Shown: positions 1 through 10,716 of the stretch, one piece after another | Position numbering within the stretch: the stretch's first letter is position 1 | Layout: the number at the start of each line of letters is the position of its first letter | Assembly (NCBI RefSeq): GCF_902489465.1 | Contig: NZ_CABTZZ010000004.1 | Coordinates: 20,305 to 84,304, forward strand | DNA from: an uncultured Varibaculum sp. | Lineage (GTDB): Bacteria; Actinomycetota; Actinomycetes; Actinomycetales; Actinomycetaceae | Direction: 5' to 3' | DNA length: 64,000 nt | Program-made: the position numbers and the translations under genes | The notes under the pieces: generated by a model | Seen by the model: the letters and a program-made list of their open reading frames with translations, nothing else | Databases searched by the model: none | Told to the model about the DNA's origin: nothing

Positions 1-364
1 ATTTAGGCAATCGTCCTCCACACAGCAGGTAGATTCCCGCTACGGTGAGCACTGCAAACAGTACCATCCCGAAAATGGAATTGGGGATCCCGAAGAGAAG
101 ATGCCCGGCCGCAGAATCCATGGCTCCCCGACAATCCAGCACATTATTTATCGAACAACCTAGTCCTCGTTCTGGCTGGGAGCGGTGAATTATTTCGGTT
201 CGCCATAATTGCCAAGAAGCTACCAGTCCTAACAGTGAAAATACCAGAACTTCCAGGCTGGACAGGCGAGGAATTCGCCCGGCGCGCATAGCCGGGGACG
301 GAGAAAGAGGATCGGAGTTAAATGCCAGTTCATTTGCAGATAGCGATGCAGTGTGCTCGGCCAT
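1..364 (-). CDS. Vitamin K epoxide reductase (VKOR) family membrane protein, 3'-truncated by window edge
   Basis: Reading the minus strand from the ATG at 364 gives an uninterrupted 121-residue frame that runs off the window. A basic/polar N-terminus is followed by a membrane segment (about residues 36-54), then the VKOR loop cysteines C70 and C78 in GLGCSINNVLDC, then the family signature FGIPNSIFG at about 91-99 and a second membrane segment. VKOR proteins re-oxidise DsbA-like thioredoxins in the envelope of actinobacteria. The CxxC active site would lie beyond the edge and cannot be checked. The start is supported by an AGGAGG ribosome site about 5 nt upstream. The assignment to VKOR is from the motifs; the redox role is family knowledge. 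Confidence 0.8.
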   Translation of the reverse strand, partial: MAEHTASLSANELAFNSDPLSPSPAMRAGRIPRLSSLEVLVFSLLGLVASWQLWRTEIIHRSQPERGLGCSINNVLDCRGAMDSAAGHLLFGIPNSIFGMVLFAVLTVAGIYLLCGGRLPK

Positions 365-409
365 TAATCCTCCTACGCTAAATCTGGTCAATAATCTAGC
401 ATATCGATG

Positions 410-448
410 AACTGTAAAACGGGTGAGGCCGCTCGCGCGACCTCACCC
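410..448 (-). terminator. Intrinsic terminator downstream of gltA
   Basis: An 8-bp perfect stem GGGTGAGG/CCTCACCC (421-428 with 441-448) encloses a GC-rich loop and is followed on the minus strand by GTTTTACAG. It lies 24 nt past the citrate synthase stop, so it should end the gltA transcript before the VKOR gene. Confidence 0.7.
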
Positions 449-471
449 GCATCCTGACTAAATAGGGGTTA

Positions 472-1812
<1,341 letters not shown>

Positions 1813-1915
1813 TTTAATAACCTTCCCTAAAAGGGAGACTTATCGCCTTCCCACTATCATTCTATAGGACTTAATACCCTTAAGAATACAACCTTTTTTA
1901 AAGACTTTACCATTT

Positions 1916-3082
1916 TTAGGCAAATTTCACTAAACGTTTGGCAGTCTCCTGAATGTCGTTATCGCTAACGCAAAGCGCCACTCGCACATGAGATCCTGGC
2001 CGCGCGTTGTAAAAACTCTCCGGGGCTACTATCAGCCCCAGATGCGCCATACGATCTAGCAAACGCCAATCTGCCCCGCTACCGGGAGCCCGCAACTCAG
2101 CATTTTCATCGGCCTTGTCCGCGGGATCAAAAACCCACAGGTAAAGCCCGGCCTCGCACTCCTCAGCAACTTTAAGACCCGCTTGTTCGAGCGCCGCCGC
2201 CAACACTTTGCGCCGGCGCCCGTAGCGTTCCACTTGTTCCTTAACCTGTGAGCGTTCCGATAATACCTGCGTTAATGCGGTCTGTACCGGAGAGGGCATT
2301 ATCTGTCCGCAGTGTTTTCGCACCGCTAGCAGCGCTGAAATCAAAGCCCGATCCCCCGCCACAAAAGCCGCCCGGTAACCGGCCAGATTTGATTCCTTTG
2401 ACACCGAATAAACCAATAGCAGATTCTCGCTGCTGGCTCCACAGATGTCTTCTTGCAGCAGCGAGGGCGCCGGCCCTTCTCCCCGGTAGGTCAATTCGCT
2501 ATAGCACTCATCGCTAGCTACCACGGCGCCTACTTCGCGTGCCCAAGAAACAACTTCCCGCAGCCAGTTCTTTTTCGCCACCCAACCGGTAGGATTCGCG
2601 GGAGTATTTATCCACACTAACGAGGCGTCGCGTGGCCAAGTGGAAATATCACGGGAAACCGCGATCCCTTGGGCACCGGCAAGTCGGGCACAAATATCGT
2701 AAGTAGGGTAAGCAATTTCGGGGAATAAGACCTTGTCTCCCCGACCTATTCCCAATTGCCAGCCAAGAGAAGCAATAAGTTCTTTAGACCCGACCGTCGG
2801 CAGACATGAGTCCTCATTTATGCAATTGATTCCCCGCCCGCGCGCCCAGCCAACAATGGCACGCCGCAGCTGGATACTGCCGGCAACTGCAGGATAACCC
2901 GGACTATCCGCACCGGCCTGCAGCGCTGCTTTCGCGCTAGCTGGACAATCATCAATCGGGGTTCCGATAGATAAATCTATGGCTCCCCCCGGGAAAGCGG
3001 CGGCAGTTCCCCGGTAGGGGGTTAATAAATCCCAGGGAAAAACTGGCAGGTTTAGCGAACGCGGCAAATCACTGTTCTTCAT
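1916..3082 (-). CDS. dapC: N-succinyldiaminopimelate aminotransferase (class I/II PLP enzyme)
   Basis: The predicted reaction is the PLP- and glutamate-dependent amination of N-succinyl-2-amino-6-ketopimelate in the lysine and diaminopimelate (cell wall) pathway. The 388-residue fold-type I aminotransferase shows NTPANPTG (about 176-183), SDECYSEL (about 204-211) and the PLP lysine in SVSKESNLAGYRAAF (about 236-250). It lies directly downstream of the ferredoxin gene, the fdx-dapC order also found in M. tuberculosis (Rv1177-Rv1178), which is what separates it from other aminotransferases. A TAGGGT box sits 6 nt before the ATG, with no Shine-Dalgarno sequence, so it may have its own leaderless promoter. 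Substrate is inferred from family and context. Confidence 0.85.
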   Translation of the reverse strand: MKNSDLPRSLNLPVFPWDLLTPYRGTAAAFPGGAIDLSIGTPIDDCPASAKAALQAGADSPGYPAVAGSIQLRRAIVGWARGRGINCINEDSCLPTVGSKELIASLGWQLGIGRGDKVLFPEIAYPTYDICARLAGAQGIAVSRDISTWPRDASLVWINTPANPTGWVAKKNWLREVVSWAREVGAVVASDECYSELTYRGEGPAPSLLQEDICGASSENLLLVYSVSKESNLAGYRAAFVAGDRALISALLAVRKHCGQIMPSPVQTALTQVLSERSQVKEQVERYGRRRKVLAAALEQAGLKVAEECEAGLYLWVFDPADKADENAELRAPGSGADWRLLDRMAHLGLIVAPESFYNARPGSHVRVALCVSDNDIQETAKRLVKFA

Positions 3083-3166
3083 GCATTCACCCTATGACAG
3101 CTGCCTGGGCTCCACCCGCCATGTCCACAGGTAAAAACAAAAACCGCAAGGTGGCGCAGGAAACTA

Positions 3167-3493
3167 TTATTCCTCGCGGGCAGGTAGCTTCTCGATCATA
3201 GGATCGTCATAGCCAGTGGCACCCACACTGGAGGCTCCTCCCGGAGACCCCAAGCCCTTAAGTTCGAAAAAGTCTACGTTAGCGCGATAGTAATCTGCCC
3301 ATTCTTCCGGCAAGTCATCTTCGTAGAAAATGGCTTCAACCGGACATACCGGTTCGCAAGCACCACAGTCTACACATTCTTCAGGGTGAATATAAAGCGA
3401 GCGTTTACCCTCGTAAATACAATCTACGGGACACTCATCGACGCAGGCTTTATCCTTAACATCTACGCAGGGTTCAGCGATTACGTAAGTCAT
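3167..3493 (-). CDS. fdxA: 7Fe ferredoxin
   Basis: Small cytoplasmic electron carrier of 108 residues. Cysteines at 9, 17, 21, 25, 40, 43, 46 and 50 fit a [3Fe-4S][4Fe-4S] ferredoxin: C9, C17 and C50 for the 3Fe cluster, and C21, C40, C43 and C46 for the 4Fe cluster. The acidic C-terminal tail is typical of actinobacterial FdxA. The start has an AAGGAG ribosome site. It lies upstream of dapC with an 84-nt gap, and is divergent from the small gene at 3532 with only 38 nt between the two starts, so their promoters must overlap. Confidence 0.95.
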   Translation of the reverse strand: MTYVIAEPCVDVKDKACVDECPVDCIYEGKRSLYIHPEECVDCGACEPVCPVEAIFYEDDLPEEWADYYRANVDFFELKGLGSPGGASSVGATGYDDPMIEKLPAREE

Positions 3494-3531
3494 ATATTCT
3501 CCTTAGGTTCCGATATTGCTAGTATCTCACT

Positions 3532-3765
3532 ATGAAGTTTGTGGGCAATCAGAAACCGCCACCGCGCCTACCTTGGCTATCTTGGAAAGTAGGCGAACGG
3601 GTAGTTTTGCGCCGGAGAGAAGCAGACGGACTCTATGATGCCCTCGGGGAAGTTTTGAACGTAAGCCCTGATAGCGTCACTATTCTAACCCGAAAAGGGC
3701 CGGTGACAGTGCCGGCAGAAAAAATGGTTACCGGGAAAAGGGTTCCTCCCCCACCAAAAATCTAG
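3532..3765 (+). CDS. Small SH3-like domain protein, related to the N-terminal domain of Rv0428c-type acetyltransferases
   Basis: A 77-residue protein whose core (about residues 20-72: VGERVVLRRR, DALGEVL, VTVPAEKMV, then PPPP) resembles the SH3-like barrel that precedes the GNAT domain of mycobacterial Rv0428c-like proteins. Here it stands alone with no acetyltransferase domain. This position, divergent from fdxA, is where actinobacteria often carry the full GNAT protein, so it may be a reduced version. The start has no Shine-Dalgarno, but a TAGTAT box lies exactly 6 nt upstream, a leaderless arrangement. The function is unknown and the family call is from pattern recognition only. Confidence 0.6.
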   Translation: MKFVGNQKPPPRLPWLSWKVGERVVLRRREADGLYDALGEVLNVSPDSVTILTRKGPVTVPAEKMVTGKRVPPPPKI

Positions 3766-3790
3766 CCGCCCCGAATGACTTAAAAATCAC

Positions 3791-5716
3791 CTATTCACCG
3801 CGTTCTTGACGGCGTCTGCGGGAGGCAATTTTGAAACGATCCTGCGCACTTAATACCACTTTGCGAATCCGGATCTCTTCGGGGGTAACTTCCACGCATT
3901 CGTCCTCGGCCGCAAATTCCAAAGATTCCTCCAAGGTAAGTACCCGCGGAGGTACCAATCCTTCGAAAGCATCGGCAGTAGAAGAACGCATATTGGTTTG
4001 CTTCTTTTCGCGAGTGATATTGACATCCATATCCTCCCCGCGCGGGTTTTCTGCCACTACTTGTCCCTCATAGACTTCGCTGCCAGGTTGAATAATAAAG
4101 CTTCCTCGTTCTTGCAGCTGAATCAGGGCATAGGGGGTGGATTTTCCGGCACGATCTGACACCAAAGAACCGCTTTGGCGACGGGTAATTGTGCCTTGCC
4201 AAGGGGCATAACCGTCAGCAATAGAAGAAGCAATCCCCGAGCCGCGAGTCTCGGTTAGGAACTTAGAACGGAAAGAAATAAGACCGCGAGCCGGTACCCG
4301 GAAAATCAGGCGCACCCAACCGGTACCATGATTCGACATGGTCTGCAGTTTTCCTTTACGCGCCGCCATTAGTTCGGTGACTTTACCTAGGTAATCTTCG
4401 GGAACATCGATAGTCATTTGCTCCATCGGCTCATAGGTTTTCCCGTCAATCTCTTTGGTTACCACCTGAGGTTTACCGGCAGTTAGCTCGAATCCTTCCC
4501 GGCGCATCTGCTCAATCAAAATTGCTAACGCCAGTTCTCCCCGCCCTTGTACTTCCCAGGCGTCCGGGCGTTCGGTGGGCAGTACTTTCAAGGACACGTT
4601 CCCGATGAGTTCGCGATCTAGGCGATCTTTAACTTGCCGCGCCGTGAGTTTGTGCCCTTTAACCCGGCCTGCCAGCGGAGAAGTGTTGGTACCGATAGTC
4701 ATCGAGATAGCCGGGTCATCTACTTTTATCAGCGGTAGAGGCTGAGGATTATCTAGATCCACCAAGGATTCCCCAATGGTGATTTCTGGAATGCCCGCGA
4801 CCGCCACAATGTCTCCGGCATGGGCTTCCTCAACACTTTTACGTTCCAAACCAAAAGTGGCTAGCAGCTCAGTTAGCTTCACATCGGTTATTGAGCCGTC
4901 ATGGCGTGCCCAACCTACGTGTTCTCCTTGCCGCAAAGTACCGTTGTGAATCCGCAGCAAAGCTAGGCGTCCTAGGAAGGGCGAAGAATCCAAGTTAGTC
5001 ACATGCGCAGCCAAGGGAGCATCAGGGTCGTATTCCGGTCCAGGAATCCGGTTAATAATGGCGTCGAACAGATCGTGAAGGTCGCTTCCTGGCAGTTCCC
5101 CGCGAGCCGGTTTTTCCCAGGAGCAACATCCTGCTTTTGCTGAACAATAAAGCACCGGAACATCCAGCAAGGAATCCAAATCTACTTCTTCGCCCTCGTC
5201 AACCAGGTCTTGTGCTAAGGCCAATAGCAGGTCAACGGTCTCAGTTTCAACTTCTTGTATCCGAGAATCTGGGCGGTCAACCTTATTAATTACCACGATC
5301 ACCGGTAGGCGAGCAGCCAACGCTTTGCGCAGTACAAATCGGGTTTGCGGCAGGGGCCCTTCGGCCGCATCTACCAGCAGCACTACCCCATCAACCATCG
5401 AGAGGGCGCGCTCTACTTCTCCCCCGAAATCAGCGTGCCCAGGGGTGTCGATCACGTTAATGGTGATCCCTTCACTGACTCCCACATTTTGCGCAGCTTT
5501 ACCCGCATAATGGACGGCGGTGTTTTTCGCCAGGATAGTGATCCCTTTTTCCCGTTCCAAATCGCCAGAATCCATCACCCGTTCGCCAGTTTTTTCTACG
5601 CTCGCATGGTCACCGAAGGCGCCCGATTCCCAGAGCATTTTGTCTACTAAGGTAGTTTTTCCGTGGTCTACGTGGGCAACGATTGCCACATTTCGTAAAT
5701 TCTGGCGAACCTTCAT
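3791..5716 (-). CDS. typA: Ribosome-associated GTPase TypA/BipA
   Basis: Translational GTPase of the elongation-factor superfamily that binds ribosomes and supports 50S assembly and stress growth. In the 641 residues, G1 is AHVDHGKT (14-21), G3 is DTPGHADF (about 90-97) and G4 is NKVD (about 144-147). EF-G-like domains III and V and the TypA-specific C-terminal domain follow. Length fits the family (about 600-640). The start has an AAGGAGG ribosome site. The C-terminus is basic (RRRRQERGE). It is a stand-alone unit, convergent with the 3532 gene. Confidence 0.97.
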   Translation of the reverse strand: MKVRQNLRNVAIVAHVDHGKTTLVDKMLWESGAFGDHASVEKTGERVMDSGDLEREKGITILAKNTAVHYAGKAAQNVGVSEGITINVIDTPGHADFGGEVERALSMVDGVVLLVDAAEGPLPQTRFVLRKALAARLPVIVVINKVDRPDSRIQEVETETVDLLLALAQDLVDEGEEVDLDSLLDVPVLYCSAKAGCCSWEKPARGELPGSDLHDLFDAIINRIPGPEYDPDAPLAAHVTNLDSSPFLGRLALLRIHNGTLRQGEHVGWARHDGSITDVKLTELLATFGLERKSVEEAHAGDIVAVAGIPEITIGESLVDLDNPQPLPLIKVDDPAISMTIGTNTSPLAGRVKGHKLTARQVKDRLDRELIGNVSLKVLPTERPDAWEVQGRGELALAILIEQMRREGFELTAGKPQVVTKEIDGKTYEPMEQMTIDVPEDYLGKVTELMAARKGKLQTMSNHGTGWVRLIFRVPARGLISFRSKFLTETRGSGIASSIADGYAPWQGTITRRQSGSLVSDRAGKSTPYALIQLQERGSFIIQPGSEVYEGQVVAENPRGEDMDVNITREKKQTNMRSSTADAFEGLVPPRVLTLEESLEFAAEDECVEVTPEEIRIRKVVLSAQDRFKIASRRRRQERGE

Positions 5717-5757
5717 CCGCGCCTCCTTATTCGTTTCCGAACGCTAACTCGGGCATG

Positions 5758-5790
5758 AAAAAACCGGCGGGATTAGGGTCGCAACGCCGG
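5758..5790 (-). terminator. Intrinsic terminator after the YflT-like gene
   Basis: On the minus strand a perfect 6-bp stem CCGGCG/CGCCGG (5790-5785 with 5769-5764) is followed directly by six T residues. It lies 38 nt beyond the stop at 5828 and separates that gene from typA. Confidence 0.8.
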
Positions 5791-5827
5791 AACTTCTTTA
5801 AATATACCCCTGAGGCCGCTACCAGTA

Positions 5828-6601
5828 CTAATGAGCGTCGTTTAGCTCACTGTTTTCGGGATCCGCCTGCCCGGTTTGCCCCTCTATGGGCTTCCCGACT
5901 AGATCCTTCGCATCCGTTTTAGGAGTTTGCGCAGCAGCTACCTTCGGCCTGCTTGAGCCAGTGGCGGGATCCTGTTCGTTTACCTGTGTCTGCTGAGCCC
6001 GTAGTTGCTTGCGAGCCTGGGGACTCAGGCGCACCCCGAAACGCGGACGCTCATCAAGGCGAGATCCGAACTGGGTAGGGCCATCATCGACGTGGCTAGG
6101 GGCATCTGGTTCCACTACTGCCGCTTGGAAGCGGGAATCATCCAGGAGGTGACGCCGGGCAATATAGTAATCGGCAGCGGTCATTAGTACGTGCTCTTGT
6201 CCGATAAGAGAGGAGGCATAGGCGATCGGATACCCGGCATCTGAAGAGCGAAACGCCCAGGCAACTAGACGCTCAATTGCGGTCAGAAGCGCGAAAGCTG
6301 CAATCACTAGGGGCGCAAAAATCGCCCAGGAAGGTTTCCAAAGCACAAATAATAGTGCAAAGAAAATTCCCATCATCAGGCCGCGAGAAAACCCAGCGAG
6401 GAGCGCCTTCGGCCAGGTAACAATCCCAACTACTTGATTGGAACGAGTTAGCCCGCGTTCTTGTACCAGAAGTTGCTGCACTGGGAAATCTTTGGTTTTT
6501 AAGTAATTAATGGCTTCTTCTACGTCTTCTTTCGACGAAAAGATCGCTAAATCCTGCCCCTGGGAAGCTGCGGTTACCGTACGATTTAGAGGAAAAGCCA
6601 T
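5828..6601 (-). CDS. YflT/general-stress-protein-domain membrane protein (Rv1234-like)
   Basis: Residues about 15-70 (AIFSSKEDVEEAINYLKTKDF onwards) form the small alpha/beta domain of the YflT/GS17M family. Two membrane segments follow (about 83-100 and 106-122). The C-terminal 100 residues are polar and low in complexity, with repeated T, Q, D and K. In M. tuberculosis the counterpart Rv1234 sits divergent from the same Rv1232c-like gene, as here. The molecular function is not established. A tandem 9-bp repeat (ATGCCCGTA twice, about 6640-6659) lies in its upstream region. Confidence 0.7.
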   Translation of the reverse strand: MAFPLNRTVTAASQGQDLAIFSSKEDVEEAINYLKTKDFPVQQLLVQERGLTRSNQVVGIVTWPKALLAGFSRGLMMGIFFALLFVLWKPSWAIFAPLVIAAFALLTAIERLVAWAFRSSDAGYPIAYASSLIGQEHVLMTAADYYIARRHLLDDSRFQAAVVEPDAPSHVDDGPTQFGSRLDERPRFGVRLSPQARKQLRAQQTQVNEQDPATGSSRPKVAAAQTPKTDAKDLVGKPIEGQTGQADPENSELNDAH

Positions 6602-6784
6602 AGCCTAAGTGTCTATTGAGGATCGACACAATGCAAAACTAATGCCCGTAATGCCCGTAAATTTTGCCGCCGGCGAATCTAGCTACCCCGCTTGACCTGC
6701 TAACAAACGAGTAGTTTCCGCTAAAGAGATTACTCAATTTGGCTAAAGTCTTGCCCGCTGGAATCTTCAAGTAGAGTTAGAGAT

Positions 6785-8098
6785 ATGGAGCACGCCAAGC
6801 ATTCAATCAAACCCATCGGTTCCCGCGTTTTCATTGGCAAACTGGCAGGAACTCGCGTATTTGACCCGGTAGGAGATGAAATCGGTAGGGTAACCGATGT
6901 AATTATTGTTTTGCGTTTTACCGGCCTACCCACGGTGGTGGGTTTGGTGGTCGAAGTGGCCGGGCACCGGAGGGTGTTCGTTCCGGTAACCCGGATAGTG
7001 GCGATCCAACCTGGGCAAGTTATCACCACGGGATTGGTTAATATTCGTCAGTTCCAACAGCGGGTAGCAGAGACCATGGTAATGGGTGAACTAATGGATC
7101 GGGTCTTGGCTATGCGAGATGGTTCTGGAGACGTGAAAATCCAGGACATGTGTATGGAACAGGACGATCGCCGTGACTGGTATATCACCAAACTCTATGT
7201 GCAACGAGTAACTTCTGCACTGGCTCTTAGTCGCGGAGAAACCATGCTAATTGACCCCTCAGAAGTATCTCACCTGCGTAAATCAGTACTCCCCCAGGAG
7301 GCAACCACCCTATTAGCTCAGTTGGAGGACGCCAAAGCCGCCGATGTGGCAGATGTCCTGGCTGATCTCCCTGAAGAGCGACGCTTAGAGGTGGCCGCAC
7401 AGTTGGGAGATGACCGATTAGCTGACGTGCTAGAAGAGCTAGGTCAAGAAGATCGAGTCTCTATCCTCACCTCTCTAGATGTGGCGCGAGCCGCCGATAT
7501 TTTGGATGTGATGCAACCTGACGATGCCACCGACTTGGTCAATGAACTGCCCGAAAAACAGGCGCAGATTTTATTGGCAGAAATGGAACCCGAAGAGGCG
7601 GCGGATGTGCGGCGCCTAATGGCTTATGGGGAACGTACCGCCGGGGGCTTGATGACCACCACTCCCGTGATTTTGCCCCCTGATGCGGATGTAGCCACAT
7701 TATTAGCCCACGTGCGGCGCAAAGATATTCCCCCGGCGCTGGCCGCAATAGTATGCGTGTGCCGTCCCCCCACCGAGACTCCGACCGGCCGTTTCTTGGG
7801 GGCAGTCCATATCCAAAAAGCCCTACGCGAGCCACCACAAACCTTGGTGGGCCAGATCCTAGATGACGATCTTAAGGGAGTGGATCCATCTGCCGGTATC
7901 GGCACCGTGACCAGGCTGCTTGCTACCTATAACCTAACCGCGGTTCCAGTAGTTGATAAGAATCGCCATCTTTTAGGGGCAGTCAGTGTCGATGACGTCC
8001 TCGATCACCTCCTACCTGAAGATTGGCGCGATGCGGACGAAGACGAAACCGATTTAGCTATGGAAAGAGAAAGGATCGAAGATGGCGGACAGGCTTGA
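6785..8098 (+). CDS. PRC-barrel / MgtE N-domain / CBS protein without a transporter domain (Rv1232c-like)
   Basis: The 437-residue protein has a PRC-barrel-like N-terminus (about 10-75: IGKLAGTRVFDPVGDEIGRV), then an MgtE intracellular N-domain of helical repeats (about 165-285: LEDAKAADVADVLADL, EEADVRRLMAY), then a CBS pair (about 290-415). The membrane domain of true MgtE magnesium channels is missing, so this is a soluble sensor-like protein. It overlaps the DUF1003 gene by 17 nt and precedes mrp, the order conserved with Rv1232c-Rv1231c-Rv1229c. A TAGAGT box lies 7 nt before the ATG, suggesting a leaderless start. A role in Mg2+ or nucleotide sensing is inference. Confidence 0.8.
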   Translation: MEHAKHSIKPIGSRVFIGKLAGTRVFDPVGDEIGRVTDVIIVLRFTGLPTVVGLVVEVAGHRRVFVPVTRIVAIQPGQVITTGLVNIRQFQQRVAETMVMGELMDRVLAMRDGSGDVKIQDMCMEQDDRRDWYITKLYVQRVTSALALSRGETMLIDPSEVSHLRKSVLPQEATTLLAQLEDAKAADVADVLADLPEERRLEVAAQLGDDRLADVLEELGQEDRVSILTSLDVARAADILDVMQPDDATDLVNELPEKQAQILLAEMEPEEAADVRRLMAYGERTAGGLMTTTPVILPPDADVATLLAHVRRKDIPPALAAIVCVCRPPTETPTGRFLGAVHIQKALREPPQTLVGQILDDDLKGVDPSAGIGTVTRLLATYNLTAVPVVDKNRHLLGAVSVDDVLDHLLPEDWRDADEDETDLAMERERIEDGGQA

Positions 8099-8591
8099 CA
8101 CTCCCCGCGAAAGGAAACGTCGTTTTCGGATCCCGCGTATCAATTTACAGTCCGAGGGCGTCGGACAAGTTTCCGAGTCTTTCGCTCGCTTCCAAGGAAC
8201 CCCGCAGTTCCTGGTCTACCTGACGGTTTTCGTAGTTTTGTGGCTAGCTTGGAACTCCTGGGCTCCAGAGGCCTGGCGTTTTGACAGTGCATCCCTGGGA
8301 TTTACTGCCCTGACTCTCATGCTTTCCCTGCAGGCTTCTTATGCTTCTCCCCTGATCTTGTTGGCTCAAAACCGGCAAGATGACCGCGATCGAGTCTCTG
8401 CGGAACAAGACCGCCGCCGCGCGGAAAAGAATCATGCCGAAATCGAATACCTCACCCGGGAGATCGCTTCTCTACGCCTATCAATGTCGGAAGTGGCAAC
8501 CCGAGATTTTGTGCGCGGCGAACTTCGCGACCTTTTAGATGAGCTCAAAGAAGAGGAATCCCAGAGGCAACGGCGCGAAACCCAGGAATAA
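8082..8591 (+). CDS. DUF1003 membrane protein (Rv1231c-like)
   Basis: A 169-residue protein with a basic N-terminus (RERKRRFRIPR), two close membrane segments (about 46-60 and 71-88) with the DUF1003 signature LMLSLQASYASPLILLAQNRQD, then an acidic/basic coiled-coil tail (about 95-165). The family is widespread in actinobacteria and its function is unknown. Its start lies inside the end of the preceding gene, indicating translational coupling with the MgtE-N protein. Confidence 0.85.
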   Translation: MADRLDTPRERKRRFRIPRINLQSEGVGQVSESFARFQGTPQFLVYLTVFVVLWLAWNSWAPEAWRFDSASLGFTALTLMLSLQASYASPLILLAQNRQDDRDRVSAEQDRRRAEKNHAEIEYLTREIASLRLSMSEVATRDFVRGELRDLLDELKEEESQRQRRETQE

Positions 8592-8742
8592 TCACTTTTT
8601 TAACCGGTAAAGCCGAACACCAAGAACCTCTCCTGAGCCGTTCAGACATACCCAAAGAGTCCTTTGAGGCGAGCCTGCAGCGGTATCGCCATTAGCTTAG
8701 CTAAAAGTGAGGTATTGGCTTGCGCCATATAGGATGGAGGGC

Positions 8743-9864
8743 ATGAGTCAGTTAAACGAAGACGCGATTAGGCAGGCACTCAGTCGGGTAATCGATCCCG
8801 AACTAGGACGGTCAATTACCGACCTAGATATGGTGCGCGAAATTTCGATTGGCGAGGACGGCGCGGTCAAAGTCAGTGTTGACTTGACTATCGCAGGTTG
8901 TCCCCTGCAGTCGGTAATTGAAAAAGATGTCCAAGAGGAAGTTTCTAAAGTTCCCGGCGTAAGTGCGGTGACAGTAGAAATGGGGGTCATGGATGAGGGA
9001 CAGCGAGCCGCGCTGAAAGAAAAGCTTTCGGGGCCACAAAATGTGATTCCCTTTACCCAACCCGATAATCTGACCCGAGTCTACGCGATTACTTCTGGTA
9101 AAGGCGGAGTCGGTAAATCTTCGATGACTGCCAACTTGGCTTTAGCTCTGGCCACCCAAGGCCTCAAAGTTGGGGTGCTAGATGCTGATATTTATGGTTT
9201 TTCAATTCCTAGAATGCTAGGGGTCGCGGAAGAACCTACGGTGATTGACGGCATGATTGTTCCCCCGGTTGCCGGCGGAGTAAAAGTGATTTCTATCGGA
9301 ATGTTCGTTCCGGACGGTCAGCCGGTAGTTTGGCGCGGCCCGATGCTGCACCGCGCCCTCCAACAGTTTTTAGCGGATGTTTACTGGGGCGACCTGGATG
9401 TACTACTACTGGATCTGCCGCCGGGAACCGGCGATGTCGCTATTTCGATTTCCCAGTTGCTGCCGGGTTCAGAAATCCTGGTGGTAACTACCCCACAGGT
9501 GGCGGCGGCAGAAGTTGCCGAGCGCGCCGGAGTTATCGGAGCGCAAACCGAACAGCGAGTCATCGGGGTAATCGAAAACATGTCATATCTTCCGCAAGAA
9601 GATGGCAGCAAACTGCATTTATTCGGTACCGGCGGCGGAGACATGGTGGCCGGACGCCTCAGCGCTCAACTGGGATACGAAGTGCCCGTTTTGGCGAACG
9701 TCCCCCTAGATATCGCTTTGCGGGAAGGATCTGACCAAGGAACTCCGGTAGTAGCTATGCATCCTGATTCCCCGGCCTCCCAAGCTATTAACCAGGTCGC
9801 CAAGGCCCTGGCTAAGCGTACCCGTTCACTTGCCGGACGAAACCTGGGTGTTAAACCCCTGTAA
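8743..9864 (+). CDS. mrp: Mrp/NBP35-family Fe-S cluster carrier ATPase
   Basis: Predicted scaffold or carrier that loads Fe-S clusters onto apoproteins. It has a DUF59/MIP18 domain (first ~80 residues, ending in VEMGVMDEG), then a P-loop ATPase with the deviant Walker A SGKGGVGKS (about 118-126), DADIYGFS, DLPPGTGD and TTPQVAAAEV. I chose the ATG at 8743, which begins MSQLNEDAIRQAL as in other Mrp proteins. An in-frame GTG at 8707 would add 12 residues but has no ribosome site. It follows DUF1003 by about 150 nt. The CxxC found near the C-terminus of many Mrp proteins is not seen here. Confidence 0.92.
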   Translation: MSQLNEDAIRQALSRVIDPELGRSITDLDMVREISIGEDGAVKVSVDLTIAGCPLQSVIEKDVQEEVSKVPGVSAVTVEMGVMDEGQRAALKEKLSGPQNVIPFTQPDNLTRVYAITSGKGGVGKSSMTANLALALATQGLKVGVLDADIYGFSIPRMLGVAEEPTVIDGMIVPPVAGGVKVISIGMFVPDGQPVVWRGPMLHRALQQFLADVYWGDLDVLLLDLPPGTGDVAISISQLLPGSEILVVTTPQVAAAEVAERAGVIGAQTEQRVIGVIENMSYLPQEDGSKLHLFGTGGGDMVAGRLSAQLGYEVPVLANVPLDIALREGSDQGTPVVAMHPDSPASQAINQVAKALAKRTRSLAGRNLGVKPL

Positions 9865-9924
9865 GTCACGGAGCTGGTTACGTAAACTGGTTGCAAGCGT
9901 AAATCCGCTAGCGAGGAAGTCGTA

Positions 9925-10566
9925 ATGAATAACAACAAAGCTTTAAGTTGGGACTGGACTGAGTCTCAGGTGGTTGAGGACGAAATCACCGCGGCGGCTC
10001 GAACTGCCGCGGTGGAAATGGGGGCTACCCCGGTTTCTCCTGCCACCGGAGCTGCTTTGCGGATGCTATCGGCTGCCTGTGGCGCAAAAGCTGTTTTCGA
10101 AATTGGTACCGGGGCGGGAGTCTCGGGTTTATATCTGCTGGCTGGAATGTCTGAGAACGGAGTACTTACCACCATTGATTCCGAATCAGAGTTCCAGCAA
10201 GCAGCCCGCACCGCTTTCCGACTCGCCACCCAGAAATCAAATCGTACCCGTCTCATCAATGGTCACGCCCTGGAAGTATTACCCCGCATGGCAGGAGCCG
10301 CCTACGACTTGGTGGTGATTGATGCAGACGTCCGGGAAATTTCTGGCTATGTTGAACAAGCAACTCGGATTCTACGTCCCGGCGGTATGGTGGCAATCGT
10401 GCACGCCCTCTGGATGGATCAGGTAGGAGACCCGGCGCGCCGCGAAATGGAAACTACCCAAATGCGGCAAGCCGTTAGTGCGTTACTGAACGATGAACGT
10501 TTCATTGCCAATGTGCTCACCTGTGGTGATGGTCTAGCTGTGGGGGTTTATTGCCCACCTGAGTAG
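9925..10566 (+). CDS. Class I SAM-dependent O-methyltransferase (Rv1220c-like)
   Basis: The 213-residue Rossmann methyltransferase of the COMT-like family (Methyltransf_3) shows the SAM motif FEIGTGAGVSGLYLL (about 54-68), the acidic TTIDSE at the end of strand 2 and DLVVIDADV (about 127-135). Actinobacteria carry one such gene near sigE or mrp, and the substrate is unknown. The start has a GAGGAAG ribosome site. It is co-directional with mrp, 60 nt downstream. Confidence 0.85.
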   Translation: MNNNKALSWDWTESQVVEDEITAAARTAAVEMGATPVSPATGAALRMLSAACGAKAVFEIGTGAGVSGLYLLAGMSENGVLTTIDSESEFQQAARTAFRLATQKSNRTRLINGHALEVLPRMAGAAYDLVVIDADVREISGYVEQATRILRPGGMVAIVHALWMDQVGDPARREMETTQMRQAVSALLNDERFIANVLTCGDGLAVGVYCPPE

Positions 10567-10716
10567 GCTGGCGGGCTTTCTCCCCTTTGAGGGAACGTTT
10601 TAGGTAAGCGCTGCCCGGCCACTACTAGCAGTTTTTTCTTTTATTGCAGTGGCGGGCTACCGAATGTTTCGGTGGTGTTAACTAAGGGTTCAACTGCTTA
10701 CTGGTATGCTTCGCGA